Made by a program: the position numbers and the translations under genes. A stretch of 64,000 nucleotides of DNA from Bacteroidaceae bacterium (GTDB taxonomy: Bacteria > Bacteroidota > Bacteroidia > Bacteroidales > Bacteroidaceae). How positions within the stretch are numbered: position 1 is the first letter of the stretch; each line of letters begins with the position of its first letter. Shown here in pieces: positions 32,134 to 39,785 of this stretch. Under the pieces are notes generated by a model. The model worked only from the letters and a program-made list of their open reading frames with translations, ran no database searches and had not been told where the DNA came from. The DNA is taken from positions 186,001 through 250,000 of the forward strand of contig JAFXNA010000004.1 of assembly GCA_017529865.1 (NCBI GenBank), read 5' to 3'.

Positions 32134-33498
32134 ATGAACCCACGAGTATATCTATTGGCCAGGTTGGTCAATCAGTCCAAAATGAAGTTCAAGATGTGGT
32201 GCAAGTACCACGAAAACATGGGCTTCCGTAAAATTTACATCTTCCTGACCGATGAACCCGATTGGTTCCAAGAAGCAAAGAAGGAAATCATTGACGAAAG
32301 TGACCGCTTTGTATTCATCAAGGCCGACGAAAGATGGAGAAAGGTTAGCGAAATCGTCAAGGCATTCTGCAAGCATTGCTGCAACGGTGACTGGGGTACG
32401 ATTTTGTCTACGGACGAGTATATCTATACTGAAAAGCATGACAAGTTCAATGTCGGAAACCTTGTGGGTTACGTCATTCAGAGGCTTCATGCACGTTCGG
32501 TCACTCTGTACAAGGAATATGTGAGAGAAAATGACGGTTTCGAGTTCAAGGCAAAGAACTACGATACCTATAGCATGGACGACGCAAAGTTCCCAGTGGC
32601 AAGCACGCTCCTGTTCAGTGTACAGGATGTCAATAGCAACCCGCTTTCCAGCCCATGTACGCCAGCAAATCAGGCCCAGTGGATTGACTCCCGCTGGCAG
32701 CCGATTAACAAGGATATTTTGACTACGCAGGTTCCTCGTTTCAGCGAATGTGCTGTTCGTGTAATCAAGCTCCTTGAAAAGGATGCTGTTGACGAAGAGG
32801 CCGAGACCAGTTTCGATGAAAAGGCAAGCGCCTTCTGGCATTATTACCTGTACAAGTTCCCTGAAATCACCCCCCGTTTCCCGCAGAAGGCAACCAAGGT
32901 TAAGGAGGAAACGGAAGCAAAGGTTCAGGAAATTGCCGAAGAAGCCAAGCCGACTGCCCCTGCCGATGAAAATATCGAGTACAACCTCGATGGCGAGTTG
33001 GTTGGCCGCGTCATTGCATCCGTGATGAACGGAAACGACTACGCAAAGGTTCTGGAAGATATCCATAACGCAAGGCTTCCTGTATCTGATGATGCGGTCA
33101 AAATCGTTTACGACCGTGAATGCTACAACATCATCGAAGGTAGCGAACCGTTCCAGCAACTGTTGCACATGCTGTCGAAAGGTGTCAAGCCACAGACCAT
33201 CATGAAGGAACTTCGTGTGTCACCGAAGAACTTGAAGAAGTGGCGTATGATGCTTGAGAGCATCCCTGCTGAAATCAAGGCCAGGTTCGACACGGCTACT
33301 TCCGAAGATGCTCCTCTGACCGTTGAGGAAGAGGTCATCCCTGTATCTGAAGCTGCGAAGACCGAAAAGAAGACGAAGAAGAAAGGCGGTAAGAAAAAGA
33401 CAGGCAAGGTCACAGTAGAGGATATCGACAACGGTGTCCAACCTGGTACGAAGGACTGTCCCGTGGAAGAAATTCCTACGGATTCGCAGGACGAATAA
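32134..33498 (+). CDS. Glycosyltransferase-like protein with C-terminal HTH-like segment
   Basis: 454 residues from ATG 32134 (GAGGG upstream). The N-terminus (VYLLARLVNQSKMKFKMWCKYHENMG-type segment, then IYIFLTD) has the shape of GT92/GT2-like enzymes: K/N-E-x-x-W-x-x-Y-H, then an IYxxD strand and a DEYIY motif (near residue 94) in place of DxD. The middle (260-300) is an acidic linker. Residues 330-385 include QTIMKELRVSPKNLKKW, a helix-turn-helix-like pattern, followed by a Lys-rich tail. The substrate is unknown. Its place inside the replication block suggests DNA-base glycosylation or a protein modification. Confidence 0.6.
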   Translation: MNPRVYLLARLVNQSKMKFKMWCKYHENMGFRKIYIFLTDEPDWFQEAKKEIIDESDRFVFIKADERWRKVSEIVKAFCKHCCNGDWGTILSTDEYIYTEKHDKFNVGNLVGYVIQRLHARSVTLYKEYVRENDGFEFKAKNYDTYSMDDAKFPVASTLLFSVQDVNSNPLSSPCTPANQAQWIDSRWQPINKDILTTQVPRFSECAVRVIKLLEKDAVDEEAETSFDEKASAFWHYYLYKFPEITPRFPQKATKVKEETEAKVQEIAEEAKPTAPADENIEYNLDGELVGRVIASVMNGNDYAKVLEDIHNARLPVSDDAVKIVYDRECYNIIEGSEPFQQLLHMLSKGVKPQTIMKELRVSPKNLKKWRMMLESIPAEIKARFDTATSEDAPLTVEEEVIPVSEAAKTEKKTKKKGGKKKTGKVTVEDIDNGVQPGTKDCPVEEIPTDSQDE

Positions 33499-33517
33499 CA
33501 GAATAGCCAAAAAACAA

Positions 33518-33523
33518 TATAAT
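33518..33523 (+). promoter_or_regulatory. -10-like TATAAT before uvsY
   Basis: Consensus TATAAT with no clear -35, 43 bp before the UvsY-like ATG; the terminator hairpin 33528-33554 lies between it and the gene. Confidence 0.35.
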
Positions 33524-33527
33524 TTAG

Positions 33528-33554
33528 TGGGAGCCCAATCGGGTTCCCATTTTT
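33528..33554 (+). terminator. Terminator between glycosyltransferase and uvsY
   Basis: 9-bp stem TGGGAGCCC/GGGTTCCCA (one G-U), AATC loop, TTTTTG tail. It sits in the likely leader of the UvsY-like gene and could attenuate it. Confidence 0.75.
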
Positions 33555-33566
33555 GTTGGAGTTTTC

Positions 33567-33983
33567 ATGACCGAAGATAAGTTCAAGAATGAAGTTTTGC
33601 CGATGGCTGAAAAGTATACCGAGATACCAGAAGCCGTTCCTGAGGTTGTCGAGTATTTGCGTAAAGTCTCGAACTATGAATACACTTTTGCCCGACTGGT
33701 TGACGAGGAAACCCGTCTGGTTGCAGAAATGAACGTGGAGCTGGCCGACTTGCTTTCCAGTGTCACCCACAAGCACAAGTTCAAGACAATTCCTCGTTAT
33801 ACGAACAATACGCTTCTCATGAACCGTATCAATGGCGACCCTATTATCGTGGACTGGAAAAAGAAGATTGCCGAGCAGGAGGAATACCTTAGCTCTATGA
33901 AGGATGTTTTGAGCATCATCCGAGAGAACAGGTTCGCCTGCCAGAAGATTCTCGACCACGAAGTGTCAGTGGGCCACCAATAA
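33567..33983 (+). CDS. uvsY: UvsY-like recombination mediator
   Basis: 138 residues (T4 UvsY is 137). The C-terminal third (from LSSMKDVLSIIRENRFACQKILDHE) follows the pattern of T4 UvsY residues 105-137, including the R-x-F-A-x-K/Q-x-I-x-D segment, and the N-terminal half is a charged helix with Lys-rich positions. UvsY loads UvsX onto gp32-coated DNA. The gene lies 86 bp upstream of the UvsX-like gene, the expected partner. The match is by pattern and size, not strong identity, so I give it moderate confidence. Confidence 0.68.
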   Translation: MTEDKFKNEVLPMAEKYTEIPEAVPEVVEYLRKVSNYEYTFARLVDEETRLVAEMNVELADLLSSVTHKHKFKTIPRYTNNTLLMNRINGDPIIVDWKKKIAEQEEYLSSMKDVLSIIRENRFACQKILDHEVSVGHQ

Positions 33984-34069
33984 CTTATAAACATTGTATG
34001 TCTACGCATTAACAAGTCTGAAGACAAGGACCCCCTGGGTTGAACGTCGAGACAGACAGGAGTAAAAAT

Positions 34070-35335
34070 ATGCCTAGTAAACTGATAGCCAAGTTGAAGG
34101 CCGTTAAAGCCTTTGAAGAAAACATCATCAGCAAGAACGAACCAGTCGAATATATCGGTTCGGGAATTCCAGTTCTTGATATCCTGTTCAGCGGTATGGT
34201 GAACCACGGTATCAAGAAGGGCCATATGACGGAAATTGCAGCCCCGTCTACAATGGGTAAATCCCTTATCGGCCTTTACTATCTCGCAACTGCTTACCAT
34301 GCGGGAATGGACTGCATCGTTGTTTCATCAGAAGGAGCTTTCAACTTTAAGTTGGCACAGCGTCTCGGTGTAAATACCGACGAAATCATCGTGTATGAAT
34401 CGAAGTTTATCCACCAAATCAATGAATTTATCACAAACGCACAGAAAGGATTGACCCGTAAGGAACGCCATAATGTATTCCTTCTGTTCGACTCTTGGGG
34501 ACCGATTATTTCATTGCAGCGTGTTGAAGCCATCGAAAAGCAGACGGGTAAGGATGCCCCGACCGCAGACATGGGGCAGACTGCAATCAAGAAGAACGAA
34601 CTTGCCAAGCTGATTAACGCGTCCGAGTTTACCTCGCTTATTATCAACCACGTTTACGACAGCCTTGAACAGTACAAGGACCCGAAGAACATCCCTGGTG
34701 GTTGCGAACTGTACTTCAACAGTGATGCCATCGTTCTGGTATGCACGAACGGAAGGGCGTACAGGACGAAGAAAACAGCTACACAAAAGGCATCCAAGAT
34801 TGGTAAGATTGCTACCGCACAGATTAAGAAGGGTCGTGACGGTATGGAAGACCGCACGTGTGAATACCGTATTCTTACGAATGGTGGTATCGACCGCTGG
34901 TACGGATTGGTTGAAGATGCTATTGTGTCTGGTGTTGCGGTTGAAACCAAGAAGGGCAATCAGGGAACGTTCCTCCATCGTCCTGATTACGATATTGACA
35001 AGGAAACTGGTGAACTTCTCCGTGAATTCCGTTGGACTGACGATGATGCCGATGAATGCAACACGCAGGCATTCATGGAACCTATTATCAGCGACCCGAA
35101 GTTCCTTGCTTACATCGAGAAACAGTACATGTACGATGTGTCTCTCTTTGCGAAAGACCTTGTTGGTGAAATGCCTCAGCCGCTGACAGAGGAAGAGCAG
35201 ACCAAGAAGAAGGCCCGCAAGAGCAAGTTGAAGGAAGAAGCTGCGGCGACCCCGAAGAACATCAGCGATGAAATCGAAGCAGTGCAGGAAGAAACCGCAG
35301 CCGAGATTGCCGCTAAGGGCGCTAAGACAAAGTAA
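34070..35335 (+). CDS. uvsX: UvsX-like RecA recombinase
   Basis: 421 residues from ATG 34070 (CAGGAG upstream). The RecA core: GSGIPVLDILFSG before Walker A APSTMGKSLIG near residue 61, Walker B-like VFLLFDSWG near 140, and the LNHVY/INHVYD segment near 197. A Gly-rich DNA-binding region follows (GGCELYFNSDAIVLV). T4 UvsX forms the filament for strand exchange and uses the shortened Walker A type seen here. The C-terminus is charged and low in complexity (KKKARKSKLKEEAAATP). A TATAAACATT sequence (33986-33995) is in the leader, but I would not call it a promoter. Confidence 0.93.
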   Translation: MPSKLIAKLKAVKAFEENIISKNEPVEYIGSGIPVLDILFSGMVNHGIKKGHMTEIAAPSTMGKSLIGLYYLATAYHAGMDCIVVSSEGAFNFKLAQRLGVNTDEIIVYESKFIHQINEFITNAQKGLTRKERHNVFLLFDSWGPIISLQRVEAIEKQTGKDAPTADMGQTAIKKNELAKLINASEFTSLIINHVYDSLEQYKDPKNIPGGCELYFNSDAIVLVCTNGRAYRTKKTATQKASKIGKIATAQIKKGRDGMEDRTCEYRILTNGGIDRWYGLVEDAIVSGVAVETKKGNQGTFLHRPDYDIDKETGELLREFRWTDDDADECNTQAFMEPIISDPKFLAYIEKQYMYDVSLFAKDLVGEMPQPLTEEEQTKKKARKSKLKEEAAATPKNISDEIEAVQEETAAEIAAKGAKTK

Positions 35336-35350
35336 TAAGTACCTAATTAA

Positions 35351-35386
35351 AAAACAGGCGGTTGTCCATCTTCCGCCTGTTTTTTA
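35351..35386 (+). terminator. Terminator after uvsX
   Basis: Stem ACAGGCGG/CCGCCTGT, loop TTGTCCATCTT, tail TTTTTTA. Confidence 0.85.
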
Positions 35387-35389
35387 GTC

Positions 35390-35418
35390 TTGCCAACTTA
35401 GTAATGATAATGTATTTT
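35390..35418 (+). promoter_or_regulatory. Promoter of the gp41-like helicase
   Basis: TTGCCA-N17-TATTTT, including the conserved ATAATGTATTTTT element (35407-35419). 35 bp before the ATG. Confidence 0.5.
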
Positions 35419-35453
35419 TAGTTTGCAATGTGATAAATAACCGAAGGTGAAAT

Positions 35454-36968
35454 ATGGTAGTAGAAAATTTAAGTGATGAAGAGTATGTCCTGAGGTGTTT
35501 CTTTGAAGATGAAAATGTCCGTCTGCGTATTACGGACAAGATGCAAGAAGAGTATTTCGAAGACAAGGCTGATAAGCAGATTATCTACCTTATCAATGCG
35601 TTCCGTCGTAAATATGACCGCTATCCGACAGCGCAGGAACTCGTAACTGGATTAAATCAAAACCCAGGTTACAGCGATGAAGCAAAGGAACAGCTTCTCA
35701 AAATTACACGCCCTATTGGCGTAATCGCTCCCGATGTAAAGAAGAACATTATTGAAGATTATTTCAAGTTCAAGGTTTCCCAGAGGCTTATGGAAGAATA
35801 TGCCCTCCACATGCACGGGAAAGACCCGTCCGCAATGCGTGGCATCATGCCGAAATTGCAGGAGGCGTTGAACTTCAAGCTTACGACAAACTTGGGTATC
35901 CATTACATCCGTGACGCAAAGTATGCAAAGTCTAAGCTAGGCGACATGGAAAAGAGTATCCCGTCGAAGCTTGGTGAAATCAGAAAGTTTACTAGCGAAA
36001 CCCCAGACGCACAGGGCACTTGCGGTGGTTATTTCCGTAAGTGTTTGAGCATTGTTGGCGGTACGTCTGGCGGCGGCAAGTCGATGTTCATGGTCAATGA
36101 AGCCGCCTTTGCTGCCACTCTTGGATACAACGTAGTGTATGTCAGCCTTGAACTGGATGCAGCCAAGATTTGGGAACGTGTTACTAGCGCCATTCTTGAT
36201 GTTTCCCGTTACGATATCTCTAAGATGAGTGACGAGGAAGTTATTGTCAAGCTACAGGCAGAACACGACCCGTCGATACCGACCCCAGGTAACCTGTTCA
36301 TAAACTGGATGCCAACGAGAAAGACGACGCCCGACGACATCGAAGGCTACATCAATGAACTGGAACAGGTGGAAGGAATTAAGATTGACTTCCTTGTTGT
36401 TGACTATATTGGCATTATCAGTCCGAACGCAGGTACGTACAACAAGACCGACGGAAGCTACCAGAAAATCTTGTATGCTGCTGAACAGTTGAGAAACATG
36501 GCTGTTAACCGTGATATGGCTATCTTGACTGGAACACAGATGCAACGTGCTGGTTACCGAATGAAGGATATCGGTATGGACCAGACTGCTGGTTCAATGG
36601 GTCTTGGTGATACAGCAGACTTCTATTACATCATCGTTCACGATGTTGCCTTGAAACGGGCTGGATTCCTGACGGTGACGATAGGAAAGAACCGATTTGG
36701 GTCAAGTGATGTTCAGTTCAATGTCAGGGTCGATTGGCCTCACATGCGACTAAGTGATGTACAGCCAGAGGATATGGAAACCATCAACAGCATTATGATG
36801 GAATCAATGGCTCAGGAAGCGATGGCAGCAGCAGGACAAAGGAGACCTCCGCAGGCACAACAGCCCTCTTTGCTACAACAACAGCAACCACAGCAGCAAC
36901 AGCAGCCTAGGCAGAAAAAGGAAAAACCCATAGACCCGTCGTTCTCGTCGATGGCCCAACTCTTTTAA
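35454..36968 (+). CDS. 41: gp41-like replicative DNA helicase (DnaB family)
   Basis: 504 residues. The helical N-terminal domain (1-120) is DnaB-like. Walker A GGTSGGGKSMF starts near residue 202 and VVYVSLELD near 225 gives the following beta strand; IDFLVVDYIGII near 310 is Walker B, and the Arg finger region GFLTVTIGKNRFG is near 405. The helicase drives the replication fork and loads the gp61 primase. The last ~60 residues are Gln-rich (QQQQPQQQQQPRQKKEKP), a flexible linker to a C-terminal peptide. The gene is well separated from its neighbours by its own promoter-like element. Confidence 0.92.
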   Translation: MVVENLSDEEYVLRCFFEDENVRLRITDKMQEEYFEDKADKQIIYLINAFRRKYDRYPTAQELVTGLNQNPGYSDEAKEQLLKITRPIGVIAPDVKKNIIEDYFKFKVSQRLMEEYALHMHGKDPSAMRGIMPKLQEALNFKLTTNLGIHYIRDAKYAKSKLGDMEKSIPSKLGEIRKFTSETPDAQGTCGGYFRKCLSIVGGTSGGGKSMFMVNEAAFAATLGYNVVYVSLELDAAKIWERVTSAILDVSRYDISKMSDEEVIVKLQAEHDPSIPTPGNLFINWMPTRKTTPDDIEGYINELEQVEGIKIDFLVVDYIGIISPNAGTYNKTDGSYQKILYAAEQLRNMAVNRDMAILTGTQMQRAGYRMKDIGMDQTAGSMGLGDTADFYYIIVHDVALKRAGFLTVTIGKNRFGSSDVQFNVRVDWPHMRLSDVQPEDMETINSIMMESMAQEAMAAAGQRRPPQAQQPSLLQQQQPQQQQQPRQKKEKPIDPSFSSMAQLF

Positions 36969-36981
36969 AAAATGTAATTTA
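36969..36981 (+). promoter_or_regulatory. Conserved AAAATGTAATTTA element
   Basis: Identical 13-mer to 32096-32108, between gp41 and the 137-aa gene and directly abutting the hairpin at 36981-37004. Confidence 0.45.
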
Positions 36982-37004
36982 CCCAGTAGATTGAACTACT
37001 GGGT
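36981..37004 (+). promoter_or_regulatory. Hairpin ending 4 nt before a start codon
   Basis: ACCCAGTAG/CTACTGGGT with ATTGAA loop, tail ATTT then ATG at 37009. A weak terminator or a structure controlling initiation; no separate Shine-Dalgarno is present. Confidence 0.5.
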
Positions 37005-37008
37005 ATTT

Positions 37009-37422
37009 ATGTATACCATTTTGGACGAAAACCAGAGGCAGACGATTTGCGGCAAGATTGAGGCGATGTTTTCCACCCCTTCCGCCGTTGACGGAACTTG
37101 CGGATTGTTCAGCATGCCTGAACCGTTGATTAAGGACAGGGCAGCTTATTTTAACGAATGCATTAAGTCGGTTTACCAGCTTTTGCACGAACGGGACTCC
37201 CAAATAGGGATGTTCGAGGTGGTGTCTAGTCTGGACGAGTATTTCGACATCGATTTCCTTGTCAAGAACGTATTCTCGGATGACATCATTGAGGCAATAA
37301 TCGACCAGATTGCCGACGGTTTCGACAAGGCAAAACGGGATGGACGGATTAACTTGGAGAATTCCAGTTTGCCGCCTGGATTGAAGGAAAGACTTATCGC
37401 ACGTTTTGAACAGAGGGGTTAG
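37009..37422 (+). CDS. Hypothetical protein, 137 aa
   Basis: Not recognised. I chose ATG 37009 over the in-frame TTG at 36991, which lies inside the hairpin loop. The protein is helical and acidic in the middle (SLDEYFDIDFLVKNVFSDDIIEAIID), with a central predicted amphipathic helix. No zinc or nuclease motif. It sits between the replicative helicase and the SSB and starts a two-gene unit with the 232-residue gene 1 bp downstream. In T4, helicase-loader and SSB-related genes occupy such a place, but sequence does not support a claim. Confidence 0.7.
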   Translation: MYTILDENQRQTICGKIEAMFSTPSAVDGTCGLFSMPEPLIKDRAAYFNECIKSVYQLLHERDSQIGMFEVVSSLDEYFDIDFLVKNVFSDDIIEAIIDQIADGFDKAKRDGRINLENSSLPPGLKERLIARFEQRG

Positions 37423-37423
37423 T

Positions 37424-38122
37424 ATGAAAAGATGTGCACTTAGCGATACGGATAGGAAGTTGCTGGATGCCAACAAGCAGGAAAAGAAGCAGCAGTTGGC
37501 GGCCTTGAACGCAGACATGCAGAGGATGGTTGCCACCGGCCACAGCAAGATGCTTGACGAAACTCCGTTCCTTCCGACTGGCCCGAAGGCTTACCAGCTT
37601 GTCGAGACTGAGCATTACAAGAAGTGGATTCAGAAAATCCGCGATAGCGCTCCCGAAAAGAAGTGGGTTGGCAAGAGCTACTTCGGCATTGCCGACGAAT
37701 ACACCGAGGCATCCGAGAAGGTTTCCGAGAAGCTGCTTGACCAGAAGGAAGTCGAGCAGATTACAGAGACTTACGTTGACGAAAACGGCCATCAGCAGGT
37801 CAAGATTCGTGACGACTACGACCCGAACCACGCAAACGAGGTGGAAGATACCGAGTTGACCAAGGAAGAAAAGAACGTATTCGACTTTGCCACCATTAAG
37901 AACAAGGTTGTTGCCCACCTGGAATGGAGCCTTGACGACCTGTTCGACGATATCGAGGAATCCTTGAACGAACTCCATGCTGGCGAGGAGGATTACAAGC
38001 CTCCTGAGAACTTGAAGGAAGTCGTTGCCACCATGCAGAAGACCGAACAGCTCAAGATGCTCGAATACAAGCGTCAGCAGGCGGAGGCCTTGGAATACGA
38101 CAAGAAGAAAAAAATGCAATAA
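37424..38122 (+). CDS. Hypothetical Lys/Glu-rich protein, 232 aa
   Basis: Not recognised. From ATG 37424 (GAGGGG upstream). Strongly helical and charged: the N-terminal 40 residues are basic with QQ-rich turns (KQEKKQQLAALNADMQRM); residues 100-155 contain an acidic, Asp/Glu-rich region; residues 165-232 are helix-forming with a Lys-rich end (RQQAEALEYDKKKKMQ). It could bind DNA or the helicase and act as a loader, judging only by its neighbours gp41 and SSB. Confidence 0.7.
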   Translation: MKRCALSDTDRKLLDANKQEKKQQLAALNADMQRMVATGHSKMLDETPFLPTGPKAYQLVETEHYKKWIQKIRDSAPEKKWVGKSYFGIADEYTEASEKVSEKLLDQKEVEQITETYVDENGHQQVKIRDDYDPNHANEVEDTELTKEEKNVFDFATIKNKVVAHLEWSLDDLFDDIEESLNELHAGEEDYKPPENLKEVVATMQKTEQLKMLEYKRQQAEALEYDKKKKMQ

Positions 38123-38136
38123 AGGATTGCATTTGC
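38111..38136 (+). terminator. Weak terminator
   Basis: AAATGCAAT/ATTGCATTT with a 5-nt loop; overlaps the end of the upstream gene and lacks a long T run. Confidence 0.4.
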
Positions 38137-38143
38137 AGCTGAG

Positions 38144-38156
38144 ATAATGTATATTT
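38144..38156 (+). promoter_or_regulatory. ATAATGTATATTT element
   Basis: Member of the AATGTAWWTT set, 81 bp before the SSB gene. Confidence 0.4.
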
Positions 38157-38173
38157 GTTAAAACGATTTGCAT

Positions 38174-38183
38174 TATAAACTTT
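38174..38183 (+). promoter_or_regulatory. Late-like element TATAAACTTT before SSB
   Basis: Two mismatches to TATAAACTAT, 53 bp upstream. Together with the element at 38144 it would give SSB both an early and a late promoter. Confidence 0.4.
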
Positions 38184-38230
38184 AATCGAGGAAAATTCCT
38201 CATTAATAACAATGTGAATTAACAATAGGT

Positions 38231-38260
38231 AATAACATGACTAATAACATGACTAATAAC
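38231..38260 (+). repeat. Tandem 12-bp duplication over the SSB start codon
   Basis: ATGACTAATAAC occurs twice in frame (38237 and 38249), preceded by a further AATAAC, so either ATG can start the protein (MTNN MTNN). Confidence 0.85.
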
Positions 38261-39691
38261 CTTGATTTGAACTATGTCCCAGCGGCTGCTTCTGCTCCGC
38301 AATCCCCCTCCACAGAACCTGTACGTCAGGTAGATACCCGTGTCTGGAAGACCAGGTTGGACGACACCCACAAGTCGTATTCTGCCCAGGTTCGTATTCT
38401 TCCCAACATGAAGCGTGATGCCCAGGGCAACCTGGATTACGACAGGGTAAATCCGTCCCCGTTCCGTAAGATTATGGTCCACTATCTCCGCATCGGAAAT
38501 GGTGAGAAGAAGTACTTCAAGTGCTTGAAGACCTTGCATGAAGGTATCAAGCAGAAGGGTATTTGCCCGTACTGCGACTGGACGTTCAACCGCTACTACA
38601 TGCTCAAGAAGGCCGCTGATGCAGGCGATGCGCTTGCAGCCGAGGAATTGAAGACTAACCAGCGTAACCAGGCTTCCACGAGCTATGTTGCAAACGCTCT
38701 TATCCGTACGGATATGGTTCATAACGAGTTCAACAACCAGGTGAAAATCTGGGAACACTCGATGAAGGTGAATGAAGCTCTCGACTATCCTCGTGAACCA
38801 GAAGTCGTTGCACTGAGAAGGTGGAAAAATACCAAGGAAGGCCGCAAGAAGCCTGATTCCGAGTTTGTGCCTAACGAATTGGAACTCAGAAACGCCTCTC
38901 GTTTCTTCCCTGAACAGATTCGTGGTGGACGTGACTTTATCGTTACGTGTCAGGAATCCGCCAGTGAAATTGACGGCAAGCCGATTAACTCGTACGATGC
39001 CAGCAAGTTTGTTGACACGCCGAGTGATGTTGCCGCAACAGACGCTGAAATCATTTCCTACTTGAACCAGTGCGTTGACCTCGACGAATACCAGAGGGAA
39101 GACCTTCCTGCTACTTATGAAGAAGCACAGAAGATGCTTAACGAGTGGTTGGTGTCTCAGACTGGAAATGCTGCCGTCAGCACTCCTGCCGATATCACCC
39201 CGAATGCAGCAGCTCCTGCCGCTACCCCGAACCCGAACATGACTCGTATGTCTGGTGCAGAATTCCTCGGTAACGGTCAGCCGCAACAGGCAGCTCCGCA
39301 GGCTCAGTACAGCAATCCTGCCGTAATCAACGCTCAGCCGACGCAGCCTGTTCAGCCAGCAGCTCCTGTACAGCCGTCTCTCAACCAGATGGCTACACAG
39401 CAGCCCGCACAGCAGATGGCTCCTCAGCCGCAGTATGCACAGCCTCAGGTTCAGCCGCAGTATGCACAGCCTACGCAACCGCAATATGCTCAACCGCAGT
39501 TTGCAGCACAGGCTCAGCCCGCAGCTCAGCCGATGCCTGCACAGCCGACTATGGCTCCTCAGCCTACGATGGCTCCGCAGCCGCAGGTTCAGGCACAGCC
39601 GCAGTTTGCACCTCAGGTCCAGCCTCAGATGCAGCCCGCTGCTCCGACTCCGAATGCCGCAGGCTTCCCTGACGATGACCTTCCGTTCTAA
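38237..39691 (+). CDS. 32: gp32-like single-stranded DNA-binding protein with bacterial SSB-like tip
   Basis: 484 residues. Residues 30-260 have the gp32 arrangement: the strand region (SYSAQVRILPN), an HYLRIG core, then a zinc-type motif (H near residue 101, CPYC near 112), and the alternating basic/aromatic strands. From about 300 the tail is a Gln/Pro/Ala-rich repeat (for example QPQYAQP units in DNA 39430-39510). It ends FPDDDLPF, near-identical to the bacterial SSB-Ct (DFDDDIPF), through which E. coli SSB binds many repair proteins. T4 gp32 ends differently. It coats lagging-strand DNA and probably recruits partners through the tip. Confidence 0.83.
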   Translation: MTNNMTNNLDLNYVPAAASAPQSPSTEPVRQVDTRVWKTRLDDTHKSYSAQVRILPNMKRDAQGNLDYDRVNPSPFRKIMVHYLRIGNGEKKYFKCLKTLHEGIKQKGICPYCDWTFNRYYMLKKAADAGDALAAEELKTNQRNQASTSYVANALIRTDMVHNEFNNQVKIWEHSMKVNEALDYPREPEVVALRRWKNTKEGRKKPDSEFVPNELELRNASRFFPEQIRGGRDFIVTCQESASEIDGKPINSYDASKFVDTPSDVAATDAEIISYLNQCVDLDEYQREDLPATYEEAQKMLNEWLVSQTGNAAVSTPADITPNAAAPAATPNPNMTRMSGAEFLGNGQPQQAAPQAQYSNPAVINAQPTQPVQPAAPVQPSLNQMATQQPAQQMAPQPQYAQPQVQPQYAQPTQPQYAQPQFAAQAQPAAQPMPAQPTMAPQPTMAPQPQVQAQPQFAPQVQPQMQPAAPTPNAAGFPDDDLPF

Positions 39692-39709
39692 TAGTTAGTG
39701 ATTTCTTAA

Positions 39710-39738
39710 AAGGGCGTACCGTTTGGTACGCCTTTTTT
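39710..39738 (+). terminator. Terminator after SSB
   Basis: Perfect 8-bp stem GGCGTACC/GGTACGCC with GTTT loop and TTTTTT tail. Confidence 0.9.
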
Positions 39739-39744
39739 ATTGGA

Positions 39745-39757
39745 ATAATGTATTTTA
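39745..39757 (+). promoter_or_regulatory. ATAATGTATTTTA element
   Basis: Conserved element 28 bp upstream of the first clamp-like gene, immediately after the terminator. Confidence 0.5.
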
Positions 39758-39785
39758 TTAACGAAAATAACCTTATGGAAGTCCT

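Noticed and set aside
32152..33168. 338-codon minus-strand frame over the glycosyltransferase-like gene
   Set aside because: Shadow with no start signals; the sense frame has a Shine-Dalgarno and domain pattern.
33986..33995. TATAAACATT in the uvsX leader as a late promoter
   Set aside because: Two mismatches in the distinctive CTAT half and 75 bp from the ATG; uvsX is an early-type gene, so I did not call it.
38219..39493. Long minus-strand frame (424 codons) over the SSB gene
   Set aside because: Arg/Leu/Ser-rich shadow of the Gln/Pro/Ala repeat and the OB domain; the sense frame is a clear gp32 relative.
39421..39520. Short tandem repeats considered as a CRISPR-like array
   Set aside because: They are in-frame Q-P-Q-Y-A-Q-P codons within the SSB tail; repeats are short, irregular and have no spacers.
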